The notes under the pieces are model-generated. The model made no database searches. It was not told the DNA's origin and saw only the letters and a program-made list of their open reading frames with translations. The position numbers and the translations under genes were made by a program. This document shows positions 11,549 to 23,649 of a stretch of 64,000 nucleotides of DNA, piece after piece. The stretch is taken from positions 63,795,088 to 63,859,087 of the forward strand of contig OY282610.1 in NCBI GenBank assembly GCA_958298945.1, given 5' to 3'. The stretch is from Atherix ibis. Taxonomy: Eukaryota > Arthropoda > Insecta > Diptera > Athericidae. The first letter of the stretch is position 1. The number at the start of each line of letters is the position of its first letter.

Positions 11549-13095
11549 CTTAGATTAAAAAATACCTGGATAGGCCGCCCAAACGTCAGATTTTTCGTAT
11601 TTGTATACGCAATTTTCTGGCCAAATTATTGCAAAAGCGGCGAGAAATCGTAACGCTTGCATACTTTTGTGTCGATTTTTTTATTTAGACATGACACCTA
11701 CTGACATCTAGTTTTCGTAATAGAAATTTTTTGAATTCTAAAAGCACTTATTCCAAATAACAATATAATTTAAATACGACAGAAAGCAACATTTATATTT
11801 ATTCCAATCTTCTGGTATTAAATGAAATTATAGTATTTTAAGTTTATTATTTATTTTGTAAATATCAATAAAATATTAAGCGCTTCAATTTTGTAGACTT
11901 TCGGAGAGTTTTTAAACACGCCATTCTCCATGAAAGTGGTAGCATACCGAAATGGTTGCATATTTTTGTTGTTTCTCAAGTTGTTATTTTGGCACTTTTC
12001 GTAAAGTGGAAGTGAAAGTGTGGTTTTTATATTTTTTAAAGTATTTACGAAAAAGTAAGTATTTATATAAATAGTTATATTATTGATGACATTTAATAGA
12101 AAGTTTTTATTTCAGAAAATGAAGTGTTTTATAAAGAGTTGCTGGTAATTCAACGGAATGAGTTTATAATGTGTTTAAATGGTTTTTAATGATTTATTTG
12201 GTCGTCATTCAATAAATGTAAACAAATGTGATGTTGACAGTTCAATGTTTACCATATAAAAGTTCAGTGCAGGCGTACGTAAAGTGTGTGTAAGAAAATT
12301 TAAGGGAACTAATTTTTTTAATAGTGCAAAAAATATTTTAATTTCTGTTAATTCTTAATTGAAAAAGTAAATGTAACATTACAGGTTTCCACACAATAAA
12401 TGGTTGAGGGAAAAGTGAATTGCTGCAGGAGCATCAGGAATTACCCGGAACCACGACATTATGTGCTAACTCCATACGGTTTAATACTTCAGAATTTATA
12501 ATTACAAAATTAAATCATTTTTGTAGGAAATCGGGCAATTGTCATCAAAGCAGGAAAAGGCTGATGATGAAAATGGAGGTTGTACGAAAACAAAGGTTGA
12601 TATATAATTTTGGCTTAATTGTATTTATTTTTTAGGTCACAGAATGTGAGTGCATGGACTCGGCTGCAGGAGAGGAAGAATTTAATCGAATGCATATAAG
12701 TAAAGTAACTTCGTTTAGATTTTTATTTATGCACATAATTCTTTTGATATAATCAATTTAACTTGGAAATTTATATTGTTCTGTGCTCTTCCACTTAATA
12801 ATTCTGTTTAAATAAATAAATAATATATTAAAATCGAGTACTGTGTTTTATTGCAAATTTCCATACCTAATTCTATCAAACAACAATACCCGCAAAAAAA
12901 ATCTATTTCTTTACGTATACATGACATCACATATGAAAATGGTTTTAAAAAAACCGCTGAAGTTTCAAATTGGACCCCACTGATTTACGCCGTTTCTGTG
13001 CTTTTGCATGTGCGTGCGTTCTTACGAATGGATTGCCAACAAAGTTTGGAGAGAATTTTTGTGCAGAGGCCTATCCAGTCCTTCTATAATCTAAG
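11549..13095 (+). mobile_element. P-like DNA transposon, non-autonomous (copy P1)
   Basis: Bounded by inverted repeats: CTTAGATTAAAAAATACCTG at the left end and its divergent complement at 13069-13095, about 27 bp overall, sharing the inner CTGGATAGGC. The flanks 11541-11548 and 13096-13103 agree at 6 of 8 bases, consistent with an 8-bp target duplication, which is normal for P elements. The family link comes from copy P3 (26791-29406), which shares these sequences and carries THAP9/P-type transposase. Near 12119 is a short start-codon exon reading Met-Lys-Cys-Phe-Ile-Lys-Ser-Cys, with a Cys-x4-Cys spacing as in THAP domains, ending in a GTAATT donor-like site. No transposase catalytic region is present, so this copy would depend on a protein made elsewhere. 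Confidence 0.8.
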
Positions 13096-13939
13096 TTCCC
13101 GACTGAATCGTCAGTTCTTCTGTTTCTTGCCATTTTTGCAATTTTGGATTGAATGCATTTTATCACGCAGTGAGAAGCATTTCAGAAAAATTATTCAGTA
13201 TCATTTCTATTTTAATTTAATACATATCTCTTTCCCCTGCTCTTCACGTATTCTATTTCTAACATAAAATTTCCACTAAATATACACGATTCCATAATGG
13301 TAGTCATTTAGTGACAATCATTTTCTGTTCAAATAATAAATGGCTTATTAAAAAATGCCAAAATTGTAAATGATTTTTTTTTTTCAAATTAAATTTTGAT
13401 TATTATTAACTTTGGGTCTACTATTCTAAAGCAGATAACCTAAAATATAGAGTAATTTACAAAAGAATGTTCTGTTTAGGACCCTTATTTCTAATGTTAC
13501 GACAACTCAAAAGCTCCAAACTTTGAAAATTCTATAAATTACATCTTTAAGGTCTTAAGTTTAGGACCTTTTATCATTCTAACAGAATATTATAGTATTT
13601 AAAAAATTGACATTTTGAAGAGCATATTTTCTTAGGACTTGCATATTCCGGGCAATACTATCTTTAGGTGACCACTTTATCGTTAGAGTCTTAAGTTTTG
13701 GACCTTAAATTTCTCTTAAAATTCCAATTATATAAGTTAAAAATTACAACACTAATTAAAAAAAATTAATTTTCAAAAACATGCCTAATGTCAACAAGCT
13801 AATAATTGTATTTATGATATTAGAGTTCTAATGTCGGAAGCTCAAGATAATTATTTAGAAGGGGTTAAGTGACTGCAGAACCTAAGCAGTGCATTCAAAG
13901 TTCCAACACTATCACTTAAGAAATACACCCTCATAAATA
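13096..13939. other. No recognisable gene
   Basis: AT-rich sequence. Several short phrases near 13470-13720 are loosely repetitive around a TTAGGACC-like word, but I could not define a unit. Confidence 0.35.
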
Positions 13940-14513
13940 TGCAATTTTCGTCGATATATCACAACCATTCGTCAAGTCATCATCATCCATGGGCCTATTC
14001 TATATAATATTTATAAATACTTCTGATATGCCACGTACGCCAATCCTAACTCTACAACCGAAATTCTATCACATTTTAAAATTCCTAGGCTGGTTATCAA
14101 AATGGACAATAAACGTAAATGATGGAAAAAGTATGCATGTTACTATTATTCTCTGCCATGAACCGTTTATCCCACGGCACCATTATAACGGAAAAAGAAC
14201 AAAAAACGATTGACCTCAAATTCACGCACTCACGAAAGAAAAGAAATGGAAGTTCATCGACGCCATTAGACGTGGGATCAAAATCGATAATAAACAGTAA
14301 ATTATCAATTAACAGCACAGTACTTAAGTCCATATGGACTTACGGGCTGGTAGAAGATTTGAATGAACCAAAGTCTTACATGCAATAATATTCTCTGCTA
14401 CCTATTGTCGGGGATGATTTGACTGAATTGGTCAAGTTGAGAACTAACTGCCAATGGGCTGACGGTCCTCCTGCGTCATTTTTCTATGATCTAATTCACT
14501 TGTTAGCTTTATT
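13940..14513 (+). mobile_element. Jockey-like LINE reverse transcriptase fragment
   Basis: Plus-strand RT remnant. The reading near 13985-14025 resembles the segment following the Pro-Gln-Gly motif of Jockey RT (Gly-Pro-Ile-Leu-Tyr-Asn-Ile-x-Ile-Asn-Thr-Ser-Asp). A later part has Trp-Leu-Ser-Lys-Trp-Thr-Ile-Asn-Val-Asn-Asp-Gly-Lys-Ser, and another near 14295-14345 has Ser-Lys-Leu-Ser-Ile-Asn and Ser-Ile-Trp-Thr-Tyr-Gly-Leu, typical of the thumb region. At least two frameshifts separate these. The Mos1-like mariner starts immediately downstream at 14517. Confidence 0.7.
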
Positions 14514-14516
14514 GTA

Positions 14517-15693
14517 CCAGGAGTACAAGCTTATATCCGCTGTTTGGTCATAGATGGCGAGAGTGAGCGTATTATAATACCATGGGCACGCCATAATTTT
14601 TTTTATGAGTTTGACATCTGTCAACATTAATCAGTGCACATTGTCAGCAATTTCGTACAACATACATTTTTCCTTTGGTAATCATGTCTAGTTTTGTGCC
14701 AGAAAAAGAGCATATGCGGGAAGCTCTGCTTTTCTGCTTCAATTTTGCCTTGTGGGACAAGAAGCGTGAAAATCGGCCTAGGAAGGTTGAGGACCATCAA
14801 TTGCAGGCTCTTTTGGACGAAGACAATACCCAATCACAAAAAATGCTCGCGGAGCAATTGGGTGTTACTCAACCAGCCATGTCCATGCGTCTGCGTGCCA
14901 TGGCCAAGATTGAAAAGATCGGAAAATGGGTGCCGCATGAATTGAACGATAGGCAGATGGAGCGACGCCAAAACACATACGAAATCTTGCCCGCCAGACA
15001 AAAAAGAAAGTCGTTCCTTCATCGGATTGTGACAGGCGATGAAAAGTGGATATATTTTGAGAATACTAAACGCAAGAAATCATGGGTTGATCCCGGCCAA
15101 CCATCAACATCTTCCCCAAGACCAAATCGGATGGATGATCTCGGACGGAAGACGATGCTGTGCGTTTGGAGGGATCTGCAGGGTATCGTCTACTATGAGA
15201 TGTCCAAACCTGGTGAAACTGTCAATGCCTACCGCTACCACCAACAACTGTTCAAATTGCACCGTGCTCTGCGTGAACAAGGGACGGATTATCAACAAAG
15301 ACATGACAAGCTGATTTTCCTCCACGACAACGCACAATCGCACACGTTAAAAATGGTCTGAAACTACTTGAACACACTCAACTTGGAGATGCTACGCCAC
15401 CGCGCTTATTCACTAGGCGTACTACCACATGTTTTCCTTCCTACTACCACATGTTTTCGTAGATGGGACAAGCGCTCGCTGAGCAGCACTTCGATTCTTA
15501 CGTAGACATCCGAAAATGGCCTCGAAAGAGAAGGAATTTTTTTGGCGTGGTATCCACAAATTGCCCGAGAGATGGGAAAAATGTGTACCTAGCGAGGGCA
15601 AGTACTTTGAATAAATTTGTTTTTGCTGTCTATGAAAAAAACATATGTTTTTTTTTGACCAAAAAAACTGCGGATTTAAGCTTATGCACCTGG
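14517..15693 (+). mobile_element. Mos1-like mariner with both ends (copy M1)
   Basis: Complete at both ends: the left repeat begins CCAGGAGTACAAGCTTATAT at 14517 and the right repeat ends in ...CACCTGG at 15693. Each is flanked by TA (14515-14516 and 15694-15695), the target duplication expected of mariners. The length, 1177 bp, is short of the roughly 1.3 kb usual for the family because about 130 bp encoding part of the DNA-binding domain is deleted. The ends and the encoded protein closely resemble Drosophila Mos1 (mauritiana subfamily). Confidence 0.92.
14684..15614 (+). pseudogene. Mos1-like transposase pseudogene (M1)
   Basis: Starts Met-Ser-Ser-Phe-Val-Pro like Mos1. It jumps from the first helix (Leu-Leu-Phe-Cys-Phe-Asn) to a Trp-Asp-Lys segment, so most of the first helix-turn-helix is deleted in frame. 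The second HTH (Gln-Leu-Gly-Val-Thr-Gln-Pro-Ala), the Trp-Val-Pro-His-Glu-Leu motif, Thr-Gly-Asp-Glu-Lys-Trp (first catalytic Asp, about 15034) and Leu-His-Asp-Asn-Ala (second Asp, about 15324) are readable. An in-frame TGA at 15359-15361 then ends translation before the third catalytic Asp. The C-terminal part is damaged; a duplicated 15-bp phrase at 15421-15461 marks a rearrangement. Not functional. Confidence 0.88.
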
Positions 15694-17684
15694 TAGTTGT
15701 AAATTTCAAATAAAACTAAAAGAAAACAAAACAATTTTAATAATAAATTTTAATGAAATTGAAAGAACACCTGAAAATTGAAAACGAAAGAACGGATTTC
15801 TTTTCTTCCGTTAAAACAGCTCTTTTATTGGAAGATAGAATAATTATATTAAATTACTTTGTAGAAAGAATAGATAAGAATTGGTGTTGGTGTTTGGTTA
15901 TCTTTGAGAAATATTTTAAAGAAACTATTATCGAATTCTACAGATTGAGTTATAAGAATTACTATAAACGCAAACTAAGCAAATGATTTATTAATGGGAA
16001 GTCATATCAGATTTGAATTAATAAGAATTTCAATTGTTAATAAAAATTTCGTTCGCACTCGAAATTTGAATTTGTATAAGCAAGAGAAGAGTTATTAGAA
16101 CATTTCTGAAAATAAGTAGTGACTAGCCGCTCCATTCAAAACCGTTTCTTCTTGTCTTTCCAAGACATTTTTGATTTATCGATTTGATAAAATCTCCTAA
16201 GGGTAAATAGTTACCGAGACGCAATATTTTCCCAGCAAAGACAAAAGATTGTGAGAAAACGATGTAAATTGTTAGTGGCCAAATGACAGTTTTCTGGTCT
16301 CCCACTTAGCCAAACATGAATGAAAATCGTGATTGCCATGCGATAATATATTTTTGGATAAATCCCTTTCCAGACATCATATTCCGCCTGATGATGACGA
16401 AACATTCTCCACCATCTTTGAGACTTCCAGACTTAGTAATTTTTTAGTCGACGCGAAATCCGAAAATAGATTCTCATCAGGGAACGTCTTCAATTTGTTC
16501 AAAAATATTCAATTTGCATATTGCAGGGTTTAAAAATTTACAAAAAGTGCTTGTAGACGGCCGATGTGTTCAATTAACACCATGGGGAGAAAGGGGGGGT
16601 TGGTTTAGTTGTATTTAACTTTTCTGTGGAATATGAAAAAGCTTTCTTCAGTATATTGACAAAGCTTTAGTTTGTTGTTGGTAGGGGGAAAAAATATTTT
16701 TCTTATCAGTGAAATATGTTCTTATTTGCTTCTATAATCGTGTCATTTGAGAATTTCCGTATAAAGTTTTATTTCTAAATCTATTGAGTATATGGGTGGG
16801 TGTGCGTATGTAAATTTTAAATAAACAGGAAAATGGAAATTTTTTTAAATTTGGTGGAATACAAAAAAAATTTTGCAAACAATTCGTCCTTTTAAATTGT
16901 TATCGAAGAATGTAAGAGTTTCTGGAAGCATGAAATTGTAGCAAATTTTTGTTTATTCGTTTGTGCTTATGGTGAAGGGAGAGGGAGAGGGGGGGGGGGG
17001 GTGAGAGGAGTACGTGGAGAACTGAATTGGGATACTTTTCTGTACTTTTTGATTGGATATCCCTTGAAAAAAACAAACAATATTTTGGAGAATATTTAGT
17101 GATTTAATGAGATATAATTACTGAGGATTCCTTGAACGAAAGGAATTATTTTTTGGAACTATTTGAACAAATGTTAAATACTTTATTTTGCGATGAAATT
17201 TAAGATTTCGATTTCGATATGTGCCTTTAGTTCCTAATGTTGAGACCACCAACCCTTGGGCTCGTAACTTTATCTGGACCACAGTTGAATTAATAACTTT
17301 ACGATCTTATTCCCTTAGGGTTCGTAAGTTTACGATTTTAATTACTTTTGAAAGTTTAAATTCAATTGTGTTAGTTGAAAAATGAATGCTATAAATTAAA
17401 GTTTTCGCACATCATTTTTTCCTTCAATAAGTCAATTTTATGGTGAATTCTAAAGCGCATTCATGCTATCAGTTTTAATTTAGAACTGAGCACTCCCCCA
17501 ACCGGCAGGGTCATCGCATAGTCAACTAAATAGTGTACTTGCTAGAGCGAAAGGAATACTGCCCAAACGAAACTTACCCCATCTGATTATTTTCACATCC
17601 TTAAATCCTATCATGTAAACCAATATTTTCATGTAGCTGAAAATATAAAGTACTGTGACATTTATCCCATCATTTCAGGGTAGC
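15694..17684. other. No recognisable gene
   Basis: AT-rich with no supported coding signal. A G-run lies at about 16990-17001. Confidence 0.4.
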
Positions 17685-17900
17685 CATACTAGGTTCAAAT
17701 CTTTGACCCTTTTACCAATAATACGAGTATTCCTTGTTACGATAATATTCTTAATGCGACATATGCCGAAGACACAGATATCCTTACTTATCAAGAGAGT
17801 AAGCCTGAATGAGCAAAAATGTGTTCATGTTACTTTTACACATGAGCCGAGAAGAGACCCCTGTGTGCATCCCCCGTTCTAATAATTCAGCAGGACTGTT
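17685..17900 (+). mobile_element. LINE reverse transcriptase scrap
   Basis: Short plus-strand piece resembling Jockey RT across three frames: a Gln-Gly-Ser phrase near 17680-17690, a damaged Tyr-Ala-x-Asp-like phrase near 17762-17780, and Asn-Glu-Gln-Lys-Cys-Val-His-Val-Thr-Phe-Thr near 17812-17842, which matches the post-catalytic segment seen also at about 14130. Highly degenerate. Confidence 0.5.
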
Positions 17901-19041
17901 CACTCCCACCCACCAATCGATTTTTAAAACGGCAATCCCCTCGCGAAAAATTACTTGTTCCATTTTTGGTGCCACATCGATGAATATTCACGCCCACATA
18001 TCTAATCTGCATGCCTTTGTATATTCCCTTAAAAAAATCTGCGTATTACAAATTGTAATAATTTCAACAACAAAAAAAAAAAAATTTCAGCCAAAGATTC
18101 TCATAACTTGATAAGAGCTGACTGCCGTTCTGTTCTACCACACAACCATTGTTGACAACTTCTAAATCTGATTCAGCGACCACAAGAAATTCTCTTAAAT
18201 CAACAAAAACAAACAAAATTCCAAAGTGCCTACAAGCGGTCAGTAAAAAAATACTACAAAATAGAGTAAAATTCCAATGATATTATTTTTTTTAAATAGG
18301 CAGTACGCAAAAAAAGAGTGTCAGAGTGAGAATAATACTCTTAAATGGAGAGAGAAATATTTTGACTCTCAAGCCGAATGGCTTCGGTTCTTTTGTTAGG
18401 TATTTATATATTTATAGTGAATTATCGACAAAAAGTATGCATGGAATTTTTTAACAATAGAACATTGAATAATAATTGGAAAAAGAGAAACAAAAAATAA
18501 ACGAAATAATATCAAATAGAAAAGAAAAAAGAAAACAGAAAAAACTACCTCACCTGTTTTAAACTTTTTTTTTATTTCTGCTACAATAAATCAGCAAATT
18601 TCAGTTCGAAGGGGGGAGGGGGGATGCATTTATATATAAAATAATTTTTTTCATGCAAGATAGAAATATTTCGGCATTTTTTTCGTTTTTATTTATTATC
18701 ACCTTGGAATTTGTAATTGACATCATTTTGTTCATTATTATTGTTTTGTAGGATTGCTTTACTGCCGTTGTTGTTGTTGTTTTTTTTTTTTTTTTTTAAT
18801 GTGCTATTGTGAATCGAATGCAATTTAGTTGACGTTTAATATTTGTTGCTTGTTTCTTTCGTTCAAAATTCATATTTATTTTCTACAATAGTTTTCATTT
18901 ATTTTATTGCCAATTGAATATTATATGTTAAGAATGGTTTGGAATTTTTTTACTTTAAAATATTTTCATTTTGAATTTCAATCAAATGATTTATGAACTT
19001 TGCTTGGAAATGAAAATATAGAGGCTTTAATCAAAAGCACT
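17901..19041. other. No recognisable gene
   Basis: Low-complexity AT-rich stretch, including a T-run near 18780-18798. Confidence 0.35.
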
Positions 19042-19084
19042 GTGTGGTCATATTTGAAATGTCAAAATCTTCTGTCACTGTCAA
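19042..19084 (+). repeat. 43-bp direct repeat, left copy flanking P2
   Basis: Identical to 19813-19855. The two copies bracket the short P-like element, with 11 bp between this copy and the element's left end and none on the right. Confidence 0.9.
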
Positions 19085-19095
19085 GTGGTAATCAG

Positions 19096-19812
19096 CTTAG
19101 ATTAAAGAATAACTGGATAGGCCCATATGTCAGATTTTCGTATATGTATACGCAACTTTCTGGCCGAATTATTTCAAAAGAGGCGAGAAATCGTAACGCT
19201 TGCATACTTTTGTGTAGATTTTTTTTATGTAGAAATAACAGCTGCTGACATATAGTTTGCGTAATAGGAATTTATTGAACCACTAATATTCATTTTAACT
19301 CACTTATTGGAAACAAAAATACAATTATAAGCACAACGACAGGAAATAAACTATATTCGATAGGCTTTTTATTTGAATAAAGTTGTTTGAATTTGTGCTA
19401 TCGCTTGGTCTATTGGACCATTTTGTAATGCATTTACTAAATAATATTGTTTTTTATTTAAGTACATTTAATCTTGTAATTTAGTTTTAAAACATTTGCT
19501 ATAATTCATATTTTTATATGCTCTTCCCACTTTATAATTCTGTTTTAATAAATAATATAAATAATTAAATAATATTTTAAAATCGAACACTGTGTGTTAT
19601 TGAAAATTTCCAAAACTAATTCCATCAAACAACAAAATCCGCAATATTAAAAAAAAAACTATTTGTTTACGCATAAATGCCATCACATATGAAAATGATT
19701 TTAAAAGAACCACTGAAGTTTAAAATTGGCGCCCAATGATTTACGCCGTTTGCCAACAAAATTTGGACAGAATTTTTGTGTAGACGCCTATCCAGTTCTT
19801 CTTTAATCTAAG
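19096..19812 (+). mobile_element. Short P-like element derivative (copy P2)
   Basis: 717-bp derivative of the P-like family. The left repeat begins CTTAGATTAAAGAATAACTG and the right repeat (19786-19812) is its near-complement. Internal sequence matches both ends of P1 and P3 but none of the transposase. The 8-bp flanks differ (GTAATCAG against GTGTGGTC), so no clean target duplication is visible. Confidence 0.82.
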
Positions 19813-19855
19813 GTGTGGTCATATTTGAAATGTCAAAATCTTCTGTCACTGTCAA
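19813..19855 (+). repeat. 43-bp direct repeat, right copy flanking P2
   Basis: Identical to 19042-19084 and starts at the base immediately after the P2 right end. Confidence 0.9.
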
Positions 19856-20006
19856 ATTGTATTGTATTTAGTAAAGTTTGCAATTTATTTATTTAACAAT
19901 GCATGAATATTATCAAATTTGTTTATCAAATTAAAAGAAAAACTTTTTCTTAAAGCAAATCATCTTCTCAGATTTCTTTGGATCCGTAAATATATTGTAC
20001 AAAATT

Positions 20007-20540
20007 ATCGTTCGTTACTGGGCTAAAACTAATCCACAAATTATTAACGAGGAACCTTTACATTTCGAAAAAGCGACCGGTTGGTGTTGTTTAGGGCGCG
20101 GTTGCATCATTGGACCTTATTTTTTTCAAATTGAGGAATGAGTTGGCGATACTGTCAATGGTGACGTTGATAACGAACTTTTTGTGACCGGAATTGGAAG
20201 ATATTCATTTAATGAATATATGGTTTCGACAAGACGGTGCTATGTGCCACACAGCCCATGCCATAATCGATTTATTGCGGAAAAAGTTTGATGAGTCGAT
20301 AATTTCAAGAAATGCAGATGTAAAATGGCTTCCAAGAAGTTGTGATTTAACACCTTTGGACTTCTTCCAATGGGGTTATTTGATGTCACTGGTCTATGTA
20401 AGGCCGGATTTATTGCGCAAGGTGGTCGAACATTGGAGCCATCTTATTCGGTTTTGTAAACGGAGCAGAGGTGGTCATTTGAATGATGTTATTTTCAGAA
20501 CGATTATATTTCCATATAACATAATAAATTTGGAGTGAGT
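20007..20540 (+). pseudogene. rosa-like (D,D41D) mariner transposase remnant
   Basis: The best-preserved piece of this family here. The reading from 20194 includes Phe-Arg-Gln-Asp-Gly-Ala-Met-Cys-His-Thr (second catalytic Asp), Ser-Ile-Ile-Ser-Arg-Asn-Ala-Asp-Val, Arg-Ser-Cys-Asp-Leu-Thr-Pro-Leu-Asp-Phe-Phe, and a C-terminal Cys-Lys-Arg-Ser-Arg-Gly-Gly-His-Leu-Asn-Asp-Val. From the Asp of Gln-Asp-Gly to the Asp of Pro-Leu-Asp I count 41 intervening residues, the spacing described for the rosa (D,D41D) lineage of mariner-like elements, rather than the 34 of classical mariners. The sequence upstream to 20007 is related to the minus-strand copy near 9600-9760. N-terminus and ends are missing. 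Confidence 0.72.
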
Positions 20541-20824
20541 TTTTGAAATATTTTCCCAAACAGGAGACTATCTTTTAAAGACGCTTCGAATATTGTCTGT
20601 CATGGGTTTCTAAAAAAAGAAGGAGATTGTCCGGCTACTCAGAAATCAAAAAGTACAAAAGAATTTTAACCAGATTGCGATAGTCGAAATATTCTCAATT
20701 CACTTTTTTAAAACGATTTAGAGATTTTAATTTCAGAACTTTTAAACCTTTTAAAAAAAATATTCATGCAATCACTCCGAACATTATTCACATTTCTACA
20801 GTAATAAGAATTTTCTATCACGAG

Positions 20825-21625
20825 GTATGGCAGAAAAATAATACGATAGGCATCATTAAGATCGATATGGAAAAACTGTGAACATTCTCACCACGTTGTT
20901 TGTACGTTAGTTCGTCGTAGACTACGCAACTCCAAACATCGTAATAAGTGAAATTGTATTTTTGTAGCGCGTTGTGAAAAATAGAACAGCAAAATTTGGA
21001 GCCTTACGACGTGTCAAAAAATTTGGACTTATGAAAAATTGGCCAAAAAAAATTTTTACCAAAAAATTTGAATCAAGAAATTTTTTAACTTGTTTGACTT
21101 ACGAAAAATTGCAACGACCCCTATGGGGAAGATTTCATATTAAGAGCATAAGTTTCCAGGTGGTACAAAGCATTTTTGGAGGGCCGAAAAGCAGGTGAAA
21201 ACAAATATCACTCAGGGAAGTACTCAATAATGCAAACGGTTGGAAATGTGGAACCACTGAGGGATCTTGTGAGGTTAGATCGTCGATTAATACATGGAAG
21301 GTATAGAGAAGTTGTTGAAAGGCTCAGAAAAAGTGATATTTTGCGTCAGGTGACAAACACTTCCTGTCACACGGTCGAGAAAAAAATCGGATTTTTGCGG
21401 TTTCCCAGCACTTCATCTCCAATCATCTGATCTAAGGCGATCTTCCCTTATTCTCCAAGATAAAAAAAAACACTTGAAAGGATATCATTCTGGTATTAAC
21501 GATTGCATGCAAAGTAATTTAACCGATATTAGTGAAAGTTTTCCAGCACTGCTTCGAAAGACAGGAAACAATAGCTCCGTCGACGTGGAGCTACCCTAAA
21601 GCGAACCACTTTGAAGGGGAGTCAC
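20825..21625 (+). mobile_element. Mariner remnant (copy 2 of the 5790-6915 family)
   Basis: Repeats both blocks of the 5790-6915 copy, here closer together (20850-21010 and 21118-21620). The frame at 21236-21350 reads Pro-Leu-Arg-Asp-Leu-Val-x-x-Asp-Arg-Arg-Leu, a mariner/Tc1-type DNA-binding helix region, and the 3' part carries the damaged C-terminus. The catalytic core is absent in both copies, implying that the deletion predates their spread or that they were copied together. Confidence 0.55.
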
Positions 21626-23649
21626 ACCTCAAATGATACCAGTTTTTTTTCTAACTCATATGTGTACACATACGAATATGAGCGATGTACAAAAAAATAG
21701 CGTCTCTCAAAAACAAGGTTTTCTAAGCTAATAATTTGATAAAAAAAAACAAAACAAAACCCGAGAACAGGTAAATGTAATATGGACAAGCAATTTATCA
21801 CAGCATTTAAGCGAAATAACTTCTTCCTGCGTTACCTCCAATAACTTCGAATATTTTCTTTCTGATTTCAAGAATTTGCCAACTCAAAAAAAGAAAAGAA
21901 ATAGCATTAGTGTGTCCATGAAACGTTGGCCACTTATGCCGAATATTTATGACGTTTTTCTCGCACAGGTAAAAATCGAAACGACCAGGCGTAAATGGAA
22001 TTTCTAGGAAAGCAACGATAAATATTTTCTCTTAAAACCTTTTTAGATCCGAAGGGAATTCATTGGATTCAATAATAATAATAATAATAATAATAAGAGG
22101 GAAATTATCTGAATTTAGATGAGAAAAATTTAATAGCTCATTTGTGTAATTACTTAGCAGTAGTGGGCGTAAACTTGCTGATTCTCATTTTGGAAAACAA
22201 CAAAAGAACAATTTTTGATAAATAGAAACAATCCACCGGGAGATGATCGTAAACAGATGCTATCCAGATGCTGCTCTTGATCGATAAGAATATAATTCAC
22301 AAGCCAAAGTACCAAACCACACTTAAGAGCGACTATTCAGAATAATTTTAAAAAACGGCCTGTGTGGAAACTCCTTACAAGCATAATTTTCAAATACAAT
22401 CAGATGTGCGTTGGGACGGGCTAAAAAGGATACAAAAAATCCGTTATGCTTTGATCTTGAGTGCCGGTTGAGTGGTAGAAAATTGTACATAATTTGAGGA
22501 CACGCCACCTGCCTTCTCACTGAAACAGAACGGAAAAAAAATTAACTGGCCATATGGAAATGGGTTTAGGTCTCCCGTGTTCTTCTTCTTCCTCTTTTTA
22601 ATCTTATTTTACTCGGTTTTTTTTTGGAGAGGGTTGCAAAAACCGTTGCCAGTTGAGTGTTGTATCAGTTGGTCTTTAGATTTGCAACTCTGGGGCCATT
22701 TCTGCTTACTACGTTTAAGACACGACATGAGAATGGGGGAACAGACTGCACATGCTGGTAATTGTGCATTTTCCACTTGAGTTAGTTATGGAATTGCGTC
22801 ATTCAGTAATTTTGGAAGAGTATCCGAATAGAACTTGCCTGTTATTAGTGGGTAAATTATCGTATGCACATACAAAAAAAAGGCTTCTACTCCGTAGTAA
22901 TTCACGTTTTTCATTTTGAATTTAAAAAATTAAGAACATTAATTGAATTCGGTCATTTGCTGCTGAGAATATGTTACTTTTTGAACGAACGTCACATTAA
23001 TATACAGTATAACGCACAATGGTTGCGCGACAAATCAACGTCATAATTTTAACTGAAAAATTCCAAGTGATCTCTTACTTAGTGGATGATGTATTACTTT
23101 ATGAGCATTCTCTTCTTATATGAGATTATATGATACTACTCAGTCGCTAATACAAATTTTCGATTAAGGGGGGTGTCAAATTCACCACCAACTTACCCCT
23201 TCTGATTTGATTGACCTTCATTTATTGTTCAAACGATTCCGATATGAAAGAATTGTCAATAATTGATTTTCTCCATTTTTAAAAATACAAATATTCCAAT
23301 AGATGGCGTGCGTTATTTGGCAATTACTGATCTACTAAAATTTCGAAGCGATTTTTAAATATGCCATAAACACTGTTTTGACAATGCGTTTTTTATAATT
23401 GCTTTCTTTTTTTAATAACCTTCAACAATCTTTTTTTTTAATTATTCGCTCGTCTATCTAACCCATCTATTACCAATTTATTATTCCTGCTTCACCGGAA
23501 ACAGTATGTCGGGTGATTTTTTTACTGTTTGGTTTTTCATGTTATCCAGATTGATTGATCTGAGCACGTTCAGAATAAAAGATTTTAACCGGCACTTGTA
23601 ATGGTACTGATTATTGAGAGTAAAATTGGAAAACCGTCCTTTTGTGAAA
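21626..23649. other. No recognisable gene; (AAT)n microsatellite
   Basis: No gene seen. An AAT trinucleotide repeat of about eight units lies at 22071-22096. Confidence 0.45.

Noticed and set aside
12851..13267. 138-codon frame overlapping the P1 right end
   Set aside because: It runs through the terminal inverted repeat into flanking DNA and shows no P-type transposase motif.
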